A DNA stretch of 14,682 bases from DAOMOD01 sp964526035 (lineage in GTDB: Bacteria > Pseudomonadota > Gammaproteobacteria > Xanthomonadales > BPKI01). Shown piece by piece: positions 1-7,445 of the stretch; position 1 is the first letter of the stretch; each line of letters begins with the position of its first letter. The stretch lies in contig CAZGKE010000084.1 in assembly GCA_964526035.1 (NCBI GenBank), positions 1-14,682 on the forward strand, given 5' to 3'. The notes below the pieces were generated by a model. It searched no databases. It was not told where the DNA came from and saw only the letters and a list, made by a program, of their open reading frames with translations. The position numbers were made by a program, and so were the translations under genes.

Positions 1-1314
1 CGAACTGGAGCCGTTGGATTCGGTGATTTCCGAAACCACGCGGATCACGTAGGGGAACTCTTCCATGCTTGGCATTACCGCCTGCACGCCGCGACGGGCG
101 AGGCGGCCGTGGCCGATCTCGCGTCGCTTGGGCGCCAACATGAAGCTGATCTCGCCGACGCAGAACGGCGGGAAGTTGTAGTGGAACAGGAAGGTGTCCT
201 TGGACTCGCCCTCGATGGCGTCGATGACCTGCGCATCGCGGCCGGTCCCGAGGGTGGTGGTGACGATGGCCTGGGTCTCGCCGCGGGTGAACAGCGAAGA
301 GCCGTGCGTGCGCGGCAGGGCGCCTACGCGGACGCTGATCGGACGTACGGTCACCAGATCACGGCCATCGACGCGACTCCTGGTGCTGAGCACCTGGCGG
401 CGCATCACGTTGTACTCGAGCTCGGCGAACTCGTTGGAGATGGCGGCGGCGGTCCAGCCCTTGGCATCGTCGGTCAGCGACTCGACAACGGCCTTGCGCA
501 AAGTCGACAGGGCCTCGCGGCGCTCCGGCTTGATGCGGATGGCATAGGCCTTGAGCATGCCCTCTTCCGCTGCGGCGGCAACCGCGGCGCCAAGCCCATC
601 GACGGGGGTGGGCGCCACCCAGGGAAACGGCGTCACGCCGACTTCCGCGGCAAAGGCCTTGATGGCCTCGATGGCGGTCTGCATCTGCTGATGGCCGAAG
701 GTCACCGCACCGAGCATCACGTCTTCGGAAAGCAGCTTGGCTTCGGACTCCACCATGTTGACGGCATTGGCGGTGCCGGCGACGACCAGATCGAGCTTCG
801 ATTCCTTGAGTTCCGAGGTCGCCGGGTTCAGCACGTACTTGCCGTCGACAAAGGCGACGCGCGCGGCGCCGATCGGGCCGTTGAACGGAAGGCCGGACAG
901 GGTCAGTGCGGCCGAGGCACCCAGCAACGCCGGAATGTCCGATTCGACGTCCGGATTCATCGACATGACCGTGGCCATGACCTGAACTTCGTGCCGGAAG
1001 CCCTCCGGGAAAAGCGGGCGGATCGGGCGATCGATCAGGCGCGAGTTGAGGGTTTCGCGCTCGGTGGGACGACCCTCGCGCTTGAAGAAGCCGCCGGGGA
1101 TACGGCCGCCCGCATAGAATTTTTCGATGTAGTTGACGGTCAGCGGGAAGAAGTTGAGATTGTCCTTCACCCTGCGGTCGGCGACTGCAGTCACCAGGAC
1201 CACGGTACCGCCCATCGACACCAGCACTGCCGCCGTCGCCTGCCGGGCGATCTCGCCGGTCTCGATGGTGACGTCATGCTGGCCGTAACGGAACGTGGTG
1301 CTGTGCTTTTTCAT
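1..1314 (-). CDS. pnp: Polyribonucleotide nucleotidyltransferase (PNPase), 3' end cut by window edge
   Basis: This is the N-terminal 438 residues of PNPase, the phosphorolytic 3'-5' exoribonuclease that degrades mRNA in the cytoplasm, alone or in the RNA degradosome. The reading frame stays open to base 1, so roughly the last 260 residues (the end of the second RNase PH core, then KH and S1 domains) lie outside. Visible are the start MKKHSTTFRYGQHDVTIETG, the phosphate/RNA-binding motif FFKREGR at residues 76-82, LNSRLIDRPIRPLFPEGF at about 89-106, and the second core reaching ESNGSSS at the edge, all typical of the family. The ATG at 1314 has GGGAGG about 7 bases upstream. The gene follows rpsO after only 26 bases, the order found in E. 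coli. In E. coli pnp is autoregulated through its leader; the short gap here would allow only a compact structure (see the hairpin entry). Confidence 0.97.
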   Translation of the reverse strand, partial: MKKHSTTFRYGQHDVTIETGEIARQATAAVLVSMGGTVVLVTAVADRRVKDNLNFFPLTVNYIEKFYAGGRIPGGFFKREGRPTERETLNSRLIDRPIRPLFPEGFRHEVQVMATVMSMNPDVESDIPALLGASAALTLSGLPFNGPIGAARVAFVDGKYVLNPATSELKESKLDLVVAGTANAVNMVESEAKLLSEDVMLGAVTFGHQQMQTAIEAIKAFAAEVGVTPFPWVAPTPVDGLGAAVAAAAEEGMLKAYAIRIKPERREALSTLRKAVVESLTDDAKGWTAAAISNEFAELEYNVMRRQVLSTRSRVDGRDLVTVRPISVRVGALPRTHGSSLFTRGETQAIVTTTLGTGRDAQVIDAIEGESKDTFLFHYNFPPFCVGEISFMLAPKRREIGHGRLARRGVQAVMPSMEEFPYVIRVVSEITESNGSSS

Positions 1315-1322
1315 CGGGACGC

Positions 1323-1352
1323 CTCCCGTCGACGCGGCGCTCAACGACGGAG
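1323..1352 (-). promoter_or_regulatory. Hairpin overlapping the pnp ribosome binding site
   Basis: On the minus strand CTCCGTCG at the end of rpsO (1352-1345) can pair with CGACGGGAG (1331-1323), giving 8 base pairs with one bulged G and a 13-base loop. The 3' arm contains the GGGAGG ribosome binding site of pnp, so the fold would mask it. The pairing is read directly from the sequence. A regulatory role is inferred by analogy with the leader hairpin in E. coli pnp that RNase III cuts and PNPase then degrades. The stem could also be chance in GC-rich DNA. Confidence 0.4.
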
Positions 1353-1610
1353 CCCCAGTCGCTCGATCAAAGCCTTGTAGCGGTCCTGATCGCGGTCCTT
1401 CAGGTAGCTCAGCAGGCGCCGACGCTGATTGACCAGCTTGAGCAGGCCGCGCCGCGAATGATGATCCTTGGCGTGCGAAGTGAAATGCTTGGACAGATGG
1501 TCGATGCGCGCAGAGAGCAGCGCAACTTGCACTTCGGGCGAACCGGTGTCGTTCGGCGCACGCTTGTAATCGTCGATGATCTTGCTGGTGTTTTCCACGG
1601 AAAGTGACAT
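1341..1610 (-). CDS. rpsO: Small ribosomal subunit protein S15
   Basis: The 89-residue product has the normal length of bacterial S15, an early-binding 30S protein that attaches to the 16S rRNA three-way junction in the central domain and contacts 23S rRNA across the subunit interface. Family-typical stretches are IIDDYKRAPNDTGSPEVQVA (about 11-30), the loop HAKDHHSRRGLLKLVNQRR (about 46-64) that carries the rRNA-binding His, Asp and Ser residues, and a C-terminal helix ending in LGLRR. The ATG at 1610 follows AGGG at a spacing of 6. The gene lies 133 bases after truB, a gap with a likely promoter, and 26 bases before pnp. In E. coli S15 represses its own translation through a leader pseudoknot. 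Pairing possibilities exist in the leader here but no such structure is proven. Confidence 0.98.
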   Translation of the reverse strand: MSLSVENTSKIIDDYKRAPNDTGSPEVQVALLSARIDHLSKHFTSHAKDHHSRRGLLKLVNQRRRLLSYLKDRDQDRYKALIERLGLRR

Positions 1611-1709
1611 CTTTTACCCTACGAAACAGTACAAGGCGGCGGTCCGCCCGACAGTGGACGGCTGGCTAGCCTCGTGGGATGGCCAATCGGAATCAGTTAA
1701 AAGCAGGGT

Positions 1710-1739
1710 ATTGTAGCCTGCGGTCTCGCCGTGCAACAA
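1710..1739 (-). promoter_or_regulatory. Probable sigma70 promoter for rpsO (and pnp)
   Basis: On the minus strand the gap after truB has a -10 box TACAAT (1715-1710), 5 of 6 to consensus. Upstream are two possible weak -35 boxes: TTGTTG (1739-1734, spacer 18) or TTGCAC (1736-1731, spacer 15). Transcription would start near 1703, leaving a leader of roughly 90 bases before the rpsO ATG. A promoter between truB and rpsO is known in E. coli. The good -10 box and its placement support the call; the -35 is weak. Confidence 0.5.
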
Positions 1740-1743
1740 GCGG

Positions 1744-2688
1744 TCAGGTCGGGGGGACGCGCTGCAGAAACACCCGGGCGGCCTTGATACCTCCCTGCGG
1801 AGCAGGTTCCAGCAGCGCCACGGCCTGACCAAGGGGGTCGACAGCCAATGCGACGGCACCGTCGCCGGGCATTGGCTGCGGCAGGAATCGCCCCGCTCTG
1901 AGCATGGCCGCCTGGATTTGGTCGACGCCCACCGCGGGAATGCCCGAGAGCGCCAGCGAAAGCGGTATGAGGTGCCGCGCCAGGCTGTCTTCGTCACCAG
2001 CCTGTGCAGCCGCCTCCAGGGTCTCCAGCGCAACCATGCGCGGTTCACGGAACGGGGCGACCCAAAGCCGCCGCAGCATGGCGACGTGAGCGCCACAGCC
2101 CAGCGACTCACCGAGATCACGCACCAGCGAGCGCACGTAGGTCCCGGAACCGCATTCCACGTGCAGGCGCAGGCGGCCAGCGGATTCGACGCCAAGCAAC
2201 TCGAATCGATGCACTTCAACCTCGCGCTCGGGCACTTCGACGCTTTCGCCCCGCCGCACCCGGCGATAGAGAGGCACGCCGCCCTGCTTGAGCGCTGACA
2301 ACGCCGGAGGCACCTGGCGAATATGTCCCCGCAGCGGTATCAGCGCCGCCTCGATGCGCGCGGCGTCCAGCGGCGGTATCGGCCGCTGCTCCAGGATCTC
2401 TCCGTCGGCATCGGCGCTGTCGGTGGTCACGCCCAGCACCGCGACGGTTTCGTAGGCCTTGTCGGAACCCAGCAGAAGGGTGCTGGCCTTGGTCGCCTCG
2501 CCAAAGCAGATCGGCAGCAGACCGGTGGCCAGGGGATCAAGACTACCGGTATGACCGGCCTTGCGCGCCCGGAAGGCACGGCGCGCGCGCTGCAGCGCGG
2601 CGTTCGAACTCAGACCTGCAGGCTTGTCCAGCAACAGCACTCCGTCGACGTCACGCCAGACCGTGCGCGGCCGCTCAGTCCTCGCCAC
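1744..2688 (-). CDS. truB: tRNA pseudouridine(55) synthase TruB
   Basis: The 314-residue protein isomerises U55 to pseudouridine in the T loop of nearly all tRNAs and acts as a tRNA chaperone in the cytoplasm. The N-terminus reads GVLLLDKPAGLSSN (16-29). It is followed by the catalytic block KAGHTGSLDPLATGLLP (43-59) with the nucleophile Asp51, equivalent to Asp48 of the E. coli enzyme. Later motifs are KAYETVAVLGVTTDSADADG (about 76-95), the GGVPLYRRVRRGE segment, and the second family motif CGSGTYVRSLVRDLGESLGCGAH (about 179-201). The C-terminal part (about 250-314) is compatible with the PUA-like domain. The start is GTG at 2688, overlapping the end of rbfA by 14 bases, so translation is probably coupled. 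An AAGGA sequence lies about 8 bases upstream. No other start fits the family N-terminus better, although GTG codon 17 is in frame. Confidence 0.96.
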   Translation of the reverse strand: MARTERPRTVWRDVDGVLLLDKPAGLSSNAALQRARRAFRARKAGHTGSLDPLATGLLPICFGEATKASTLLLGSDKAYETVAVLGVTTDSADADGEILEQRPIPPLDAARIEAALIPLRGHIRQVPPALSALKQGGVPLYRRVRRGESVEVPEREVEVHRFELLGVESAGRLRLHVECGSGTYVRSLVRDLGESLGCGAHVAMLRRLWVAPFREPRMVALETLEAAAQAGDEDSLARHLIPLSLALSGIPAVGVDQIQAAMLRAGRFLPQPMPGDGAVALAVDPLGQAVALLEPAPQGGIKAARVFLQRVPPT

Positions 2689-3052
2689 CTGAGGAATCCT
2701 TGGCGGGCGGGTTCTCGCGCAGCAGACGGTCGATGAGCTCTCCCTCGTCGACCGAAGTGTCGTAATGAAAGTGCAGTTCGGGGATGCTGCGCATCTTGAG
2801 CATGCGGCCGAGCCGGAAACGCAGCTCCTTGGCCAGTCCCTTGAGCGCCTTCATGGCAGCCGGGGCCTCTTCGGGAAGCAGCGCGGTGACGAAGACCTTG
2901 GCGTGCGCCAGGTCGCGGCTCACCTCGACGTCAGACACGCTCACCGAGGGCAATGCATGATCCCGCACCGCCTCATGCACCAGCGCGCCCAGCTCACGGC
3001 GGAGCTGTGCAGAGACGCGGTCAGTGCGGTGGAAGGATTTCTGGGTAGGCAT
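2675..3052 (-). CDS. rbfA: 30S ribosome-binding factor RbfA
   Basis: The 125-residue product matches RbfA, a small KH-like-fold protein that binds the immature 30S subunit near helix 1 of 16S rRNA during late maturation and cold adaptation. Family signatures are SFHRTDRVSAQLRREL (6-21), the strand-helix region VSDVEVSRDLAHAKVFVTAL (39-58), and LRFRLGRMLKMRSIPELHFHYDTSVDEGELIDRLL (about 77-111). The tail AKDSSGGED is acidic and probably disordered. The ATG at 3052 gives the N-terminus seen in relatives, yet no Shine-Dalgarno sequence is visible before it (the preceding bases are CCCAGCCCC). The gene follows a 213-base gap after infB, the largest within this operon, filled by an inverted heptad repeat. 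It overlaps truB downstream by 14 bases. Confidence 0.96.
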   Translation of the reverse strand: MPTQKSFHRTDRVSAQLRRELGALVHEAVRDHALPSVSVSDVEVSRDLAHAKVFVTALLPEEAPAAMKALKGLAKELRFRLGRMLKMRSIPELHFHYDTSVDEGELIDRLLRENPPAKDSSGGED

Positions 3053-3103
3053 GGGGCTGGGCGACAGGGCGCTTGAGGAGGCTGGGCAGTGACGTTCGTC
3101 TTT

Positions 3104-3257
3104 GGGTAAGGGCTTGGGGCCTAGGGCCTATGGGTACCGCCGGCAAGAGCGTGACGAACTGGCTCCTTTTCAGGTCACGGTTCGCCGCTGGTTTCGAGAA
3201 CTGCGATTCCGGTTCAATGTCGCCATCCCAAGGCCCAAGGCCCTAGGCCCTAAGCCC
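3104..3257. repeat. Inverted pair of degenerate heptanucleotide repeat arrays between infB and rbfA
   Basis: The left arm (3104-3134) reads as GGGTAA followed by heptads GGGCTTG, GGGCCTA and GGGCCTA, then TGGG. The right arm (3227-3257) is four complete CCC-headed heptads (CCCAAGG twice, CCCTAGG, CCCTAAG) and a final CCC. Reverse-complemented, the right arm aligns with the left at 19 of 21 bases over the three best heptads (3110-3130 with 3237-3257). A long stem can therefore form in DNA or in the infB-rbfA transcript. The core of about 95 bases between the arms shows no coding sequence. The right arm begins 8 bases beyond the infB stop. No U-tract follows, so it is not a standard intrinsic terminator. 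Heptad repeats of the GGGATTC type are, from memory, frequent between xanthomonad genes; membership in such a family is inference. Confidence 0.8.
3150..3179 (-). other. Hairpin inside the heptad repeat core
   Basis: Minus-strand CGTGAC (3179-3174) pairs perfectly with GTCACG (3155-3150). An inner CTG/CAG pairing leaves AAAAGGAGC in the loop. The loop therefore shows a good Shine-Dalgarno-like AAGGAG, but no start codon follows at a usable distance, so it does not mark a gene. It is a secondary structure candidate within the larger inverted repeat. Confidence 0.4.
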
Positions 3258-3265
3258 TGCTCAGC

Positions 3266-5827
3266 TCACAGCGTCCTCGCCACCTCCACCCGCTCGTAGC
3301 ACTCGATCTGATCGCCGGGCTTGACGTCGTTGTACTGCTTGACGCCGATGCCACACTCGGTGCCGTTCTTGACCTCGTCCACGTTCTCCTTGTAGCGACG
3401 CAGCGATTCCAGTTCGCCCTGGAAGATGACCACATTGTCGCGCAGCACGCGGATCGGTTTGCCGCGGCGGATGACGCCTTCCGACACGATGCAACCGGCA
3501 ATCGCGCCGAACTTCGATGAGCGGAACACGTCGCGGACTTCCGCGGTTCCAATGATCTCTTCGCGCACCTCGGTGCCAAGCAGACCGGTGGCGACCTGTT
3601 TCACCTGATCAATGACGTCATAGATGATCGAGAAATAGCGGATATCGAGATCGCTGTCCTGGATCACCTTGCGCGCCGAGGCGTCGGCTCGCACGTTGAA
3701 ACCGATCAGGATGGCCTTCGACGCCGACGCCAGGGTGGCGTCGGACTCGGTAATCCCGCCGACGCCCGAAGCAATCACGTTGACCCGCACCAGCTCGTTG
3801 CTGAGGCTGGTGAGCGAATCGCGCAGCGCCTCGACAGAACCCTGCACGTCGGCCTTGATCACCAGATTCAGCGCCTGCAGCTCGCCTGTCTGCATCTGCG
3901 ACATGATGTCCTCCATGCGCGATGCCTGCTGCTTGACCAGACGCGCTTCGCGGCGCTTCATGTGCCGCTTCTGGGCGACGTCCTTGGCCAGGCGCTCGTC
4001 CTCGACCACAACGAAATCGTCACCTGCGTCCGGCACTCCGGAGAGCCCGAGCACCACTGCAGGAATCGAAGGACCTGCCTCCTGGATCGAGACACCAGTC
4101 TCGTCGAACATCGCACGTACGCGGCCATACTCGACCCCGCAGACCACGAAGTCGCCCTTGCGCAGGGTCCCCTGCTGCACCAGCACCGTTGCAACCGGAC
4201 CACGGCCCTTGTCGAGCGCGGACTCGATGACCACGCCACTGCCGGCGCCATCGGTCTGCGCCTGAAGTTCGAGCACCTCGGACTGCACCAGGATGGCGTC
4301 GAGCAAGGCGTCGATCCCATCGCCGGTCTTGGCGGATACCGGCACGAAAATGTTCTCTCCGCCCCACTCCTCGGGAATCACCTCAAGCTTGCCGAGACCT
4401 TGCTTGACGTTGTCCGGGTTGGCTTCCGGCTTGTCCATCTTGTTGACGGCGACAATGATCGGAACACCGGCGGCGCGCGCATGCTGCACCGCCTCCACGG
4501 TCTGCGGCATCACGCCGTCATCCGCGGCGACGACCAGCACCACGATATCGGTGAGTTTGGCGCCACGTGATCGCATCGCCGTAAAGGCTGCGTGGCCCGG
4601 CGTATCCAGAAACGATATGACGCCCTTGTCGGTAGTGACGTGATAGGCACCGATGTGCTGGGTAATGCCACCGGCTTCACCGGAGGCCACCTTGGTTCTG
4701 CGGATGTAGTCGAGCAGGGACGTCTTGCCGTGATCCACGTGACCCATGATGGTGACCACTGGAGGACGCGGCTTGACCTCGGACGCGGTCCCGGTCTTGG
4801 CCAGCAGTTCCAGCTCGATGTCCTGGTCGCTTGCTTCGGTGGCGGTATGCCCCATCTCCTCGACCACCAGCACCGCGGTGTCGTGATCGAGGGGCTGGTT
4901 GATGGTGGCCATCACGCCCATTTTCATCAGCGTCTTGATCACCTCTCCGGCCTTCACGGCCATCTTCTGCGCCAACTCACCCACCTGGATGGACTCGCCA
5001 ATCTCGATCTCGCGGACGACCGGTGCGGTCGGACGCGAAAAGCCATGCGCTCCGCCGCCGCCTGCCTTGAGCGGTTCGGCACCCCTGCGCGTGCGCCGCT
5101 TGCTGCTGCGCCGCGAACTCGCCTCCTTCGAGAGATGCAACTCGCCGCGCACGAAGCGCCCGGCGCCTGGCTCGTCGCGCGGTGCAGGCTTGGCTCGCTT
5201 GGGCTCCTTGACGGGCGGCGGGCGCGGCTCCTCGCGTTTCCGGGTTTCGGTCTGCAGGCGTGTCTGTTCCTCGACCAGAACGCGCGCCTCACGCTCGGCC
5301 TCGGCTTCCGCGACCGCGGCTGCCTCGACGCGGTCCTGCTCGGCCTGCTTGCGCTGCTCTTCGTCACGCTTGCGCGACTCTTCTTCCGCCTTGCGCTTCT
5401 GCTCCTGCTCGACGCGCGCCTGATCCTCGGCTTCCTGACGCTTGCGCGACTCTTCAAGCAGGCGCAGCGCCTCCTCGCGCTCGGCATCCGGTGAAGAATC
5501 GTCCTGAACCAGACTGCGTTTCACGTAGGTCCGCTTCGCGCGCACTTCGATATTGACCGTCTTGGCCTTGCCCGGCCCGCTGCCCACCGTCACTTCCTGC
5601 ACCGTTTTCCGGCGCAGCGTGATCTTCTTCGGCGCGGACTCGTCGGACTCGCCGGTCTGCTTGCCATGACTGCGGCGCAGGAATCCGAGCAGCTTGACCT
5701 TTTCGGTAGAGGTCACCAGCTGATCCGGACCGGCGAAACTCATGCCCGCCTCCGACAGCTGCTCGAGCAGCTTGTCGACCTGCAGGTTCAGCGTGCTGGC
5801 GAGCTGTCTTACGGTTACATCCGACAT
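3266..5827 (-). CDS. infB: Translation initiation factor IF-2
   Basis: The 853-residue GTPase positions fMet-tRNA on the 30S subunit and drives 50S joining. The layout is an N-terminal IF2N-type domain (about 1-52), a basic linker, a charged Glu/Arg/Lys/Gln-rich presumed coiled helix (about 113-210), a second IF2N-type domain (about 275-330), and the G domain (about 354-520). All G motifs are intact: G1 GHVDHGKTS 362-370, G2 GGITQHIGAY 386-395, G3 DTPGH 408-412, G4 NKMD 462-465, G5 SAK 498-500. The later beta-barrel and C-terminal fMet-tRNA-binding domains end in QIECYERVEVARTL, as expected. The ATG at 5827 gives the conserved MSDVTVRQLA start, with GGAG 10 bases upstream. No internal Met lies between residues 29 and 289, so short IF2 forms like those of E. 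coli would need GTG or TTG. It lies 61 bases after nusA. The linker is the most variable part and is of normal length. Confidence 0.99.
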   Translation of the reverse strand: MSDVTVRQLASTLNLQVDKLLEQLSEAGMSFAGPDQLVTSTEKVKLLGFLRRSHGKQTGESDESAPKKITLRRKTVQEVTVGSGPGKAKTVNIEVRAKRTYVKRSLVQDDSSPDAEREEALRLLEESRKRQEAEDQARVEQEQKRKAEEESRKRDEEQRKQAEQDRVEAAAVAEAEAEREARVLVEEQTRLQTETRKREEPRPPPVKEPKRAKPAPRDEPGAGRFVRGELHLSKEASSRRSSKRRTRRGAEPLKAGGGGAHGFSRPTAPVVREIEIGESIQVGELAQKMAVKAGEVIKTLMKMGVMATINQPLDHDTAVLVVEEMGHTATEASDQDIELELLAKTGTASEVKPRPPVVTIMGHVDHGKTSLLDYIRRTKVASGEAGGITQHIGAYHVTTDKGVISFLDTPGHAAFTAMRSRGAKLTDIVVLVVAADDGVMPQTVEAVQHARAAGVPIIVAVNKMDKPEANPDNVKQGLGKLEVIPEEWGGENIFVPVSAKTGDGIDALLDAILVQSEVLELQAQTDGAGSGVVIESALDKGRGPVATVLVQQGTLRKGDFVVCGVEYGRVRAMFDETGVSIQEAGPSIPAVVLGLSGVPDAGDDFVVVEDERLAKDVAQKRHMKRREARLVKQQASRMEDIMSQMQTGELQALNLVIKADVQGSVEALRDSLTSLSNELVRVNVIASGVGGITESDATLASASKAILIGFNVRADASARKVIQDSDLDIRYFSIIYDVIDQVKQVATGLLGTEVREEIIGTAEVRDVFRSSKFGAIAGCIVSEGVIRRGKPIRVLRDNVVIFQGELESLRRYKENVDEVKNGTECGIGVKQYNDVKPGDQIECYERVEVARTL

Positions 5828-5888
5828 GGTTCTTGTTCTCCGACTTGCCTGAAACGAGGGGACTTTGCTGAAACGGATTCCGGACCTA

Positions 5889-7406
5889 TCAGCCGCCCTG
5901 CTCCAGCCTTGCGATCAGCGGCGCCCGCGCCGCCATGATCAGGGCTGCAGCCCGCTCCTCGTCGACACCTTCGATATCCTGAATCTCGTCTACCGCAAGC
6001 TCGGCCAGATCTTCCTGGGTCACGATCCCGCGCTGAGCCAGCGCGTAGGCGGTAGCGTCATCCATGCCTTCAAGCTCAAGCAGGTCTTCAGCCGGCTTGT
6101 GCTCCTCCAACTCCTCCTCGGCCGCAATCATCAAGGTCAGCAGCGCGTCGCGAGCACGGGCACGCAGCTCCTCGACGACGCCTTCGTCGAACCCTTCAAC
6201 GGCAAGAAGCTCGGCTGCCGGGACATAGGCGATCTCCTCGACCGAAGAAAAGCCCTCCTGCACCAGAATCAGCGCGATCTCCTCATCGACCTCGAGCTTG
6301 TCCATGAACAGCTGGCGCGCTTCCTCCTGCTCCGCGTCGCTCTTGGCGCGCACCTGGTCGGAGGTCATGACGTTGAGCTGCCACCCCGAAAGGCGGCTGG
6401 CCAGCTTGACGTTCTGCCCTCCTCGACCGATGGCTTGCGACAGCTTGTCCTCGGGCACCGCGAGGTCCATCGAATGCTTTTCCTCGTCGACGATGATCGA
6501 GGACACTTCTGCCGGCGCCATGGCGTTGATGACGAACTGCGCAGGATTCTCGTGCCAGAGGATGATGTCGATGCGCTCGCCGTTCAGTTCACCCGACACC
6601 GCCTGCACACGGGAACCGCGCATGCCGATGCATGCGCCGATCGGATCGGTGCGCGCATCGTGGCTGCGCACCGCGATCTTGGCGCGATCGCCGGCGTCGC
6701 GTGCAGCACCCATGACCTCGACCAGGCCTTGGCCGACTTCGGGCACTTCCAGTTTGAAAAGCTCCATCATCATCTCAGGCGCAGTGCGCGAGATGAACAG
6801 CTGGGGACCACGAATCTCGGAGCGCACCTCGTAGAGATAGCCGCGCAGGCGGTCACCTGGGCGGACCACTTCCCGCGGAATGGCCTTGTCGCGCGGGATG
6901 AAGGCTTCTGCGTTGCTGCCGAGGTCGAGGAAGATGTTGCCGCGTTCCACGCGCTTGACGACGCCGGTCACCAGCTCACCAACGCGATCCTTGAACGCAT
7001 CGACGACCTGGGCGCGCTCGGCCTCGCGCACGCGCTGCACGATGACCTGCTTGGCGGCCTGCGCCGAGATCCTGCCAAAGCCCGCCGAGGCCACTTCTTC
7101 CTCGATGAACTCGCCGACTTCGGCATCTGCCTTTTCGTCGACTGCATCCATCAGGCGGATCTGCCGATGCGGTGATTCCATCACCACATCGTCGGCAACC
7201 ACTTCCCAGCGGCGGAAGGTACGGTACTCGCCGGACTTTCGGTCGATGGCCACGCGCAACGAGACTTCCGACGCGATCTCGGGATCCTGGAAGTTCTTTT
7301 TTGCCGCAGACGCCAGGGCCGCTTCGAGTGCTTCGAAGATCACGTCCTCGGGAACACCCTTCTCGTTGGCTACCGCTTCGGCTATCAGTACCAGTTCTTT
7401 GCTCAT
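5889..7406 (-). CDS. nusA: Transcription termination/antitermination factor NusA
   Basis: The 505-residue protein binds RNA polymerase and nascent RNA, modulating pausing, intrinsic termination and antitermination. The domains run in the usual order: the polymerase-binding N-terminal domain (about 1-125, with DRKSGEYRTFRRWEVV near 55-70), S1 (about 143-205, GVVKRVERGNIFLDLGSNAEA), KH1 (GACIGMRGSRVQAVSGEL near 257-274), KH2 (AIGRGGQNVKLAS near 325-337), and two C-terminal acidic repeats of the gammaproteobacterial type (about 370-425 and 440-500, each with a hairpin such as LLAVEGFDE or LLELEGMDD). I take the ATG at 7406 (MSKELVLIAEAV), which matches the family N-terminus and has GGAG 9 bases upstream. 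A GTG at 7445 is in frame but would add 13 atypical residues. The gap to rimP is 39 bases. In E. coli NusA feeds back on its own operon through the leader terminators, and a similar leader exists here. Confidence 0.98.
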   Translation of the reverse strand: MSKELVLIAEAVANEKGVPEDVIFEALEAALASAAKKNFQDPEIASEVSLRVAIDRKSGEYRTFRRWEVVADDVVMESPHRQIRLMDAVDEKADAEVGEFIEEEVASAGFGRISAQAAKQVIVQRVREAERAQVVDAFKDRVGELVTGVVKRVERGNIFLDLGSNAEAFIPRDKAIPREVVRPGDRLRGYLYEVRSEIRGPQLFISRTAPEMMMELFKLEVPEVGQGLVEVMGAARDAGDRAKIAVRSHDARTDPIGACIGMRGSRVQAVSGELNGERIDIILWHENPAQFVINAMAPAEVSSIIVDEEKHSMDLAVPEDKLSQAIGRGGQNVKLASRLSGWQLNVMTSDQVRAKSDAEQEEARQLFMDKLEVDEEIALILVQEGFSSVEEIAYVPAAELLAVEGFDEGVVEELRARARDALLTLMIAAEEELEEHKPAEDLLELEGMDDATAYALAQRGIVTQEDLAELAVDEIQDIEGVDEERAAALIMAARAPLIARLEQGG

Positions 7407-7445
7407 CTCACCACTCTCCGGCAAACGACGAAATGCCGCCTGCAC

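Noticed and set aside
109..1380. 423-codon open frame on the plus strand opposite pnp
   Set aside because: It is antisense to a clear PNPase gene. The product is low-complexity (Gly, Asp, Arg, His-rich) with no family features, and such frames are expected opposite GC-rich genes.
3104..3257. Heptad repeats as a CRISPR array or an intrinsic terminator
   Set aside because: The units are 7 bases and contiguous without spacers, and no U-tract follows the stem on either strand, so neither description fits.
3102..3299. 65-codon plus-strand frame across the heptad repeat
   Set aside because: Its sequence simply translates the repeat arms and runs into infB on the other strand; no ribosome binding site and no recognisable features.
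5865..7175. 436-codon open frame on the plus strand opposite nusA
   Set aside because: It lies antisense to a complete NusA with all domains. The His/Asp/Leu-rich translation looks like a codon-position shadow.
7407..7445. Longer nusA starting at GTG 7445
   Set aside because: It would add 13 residues not seen in the family, while the ATG at 7406 gives the standard NusA N-terminus with GGAG upstream.
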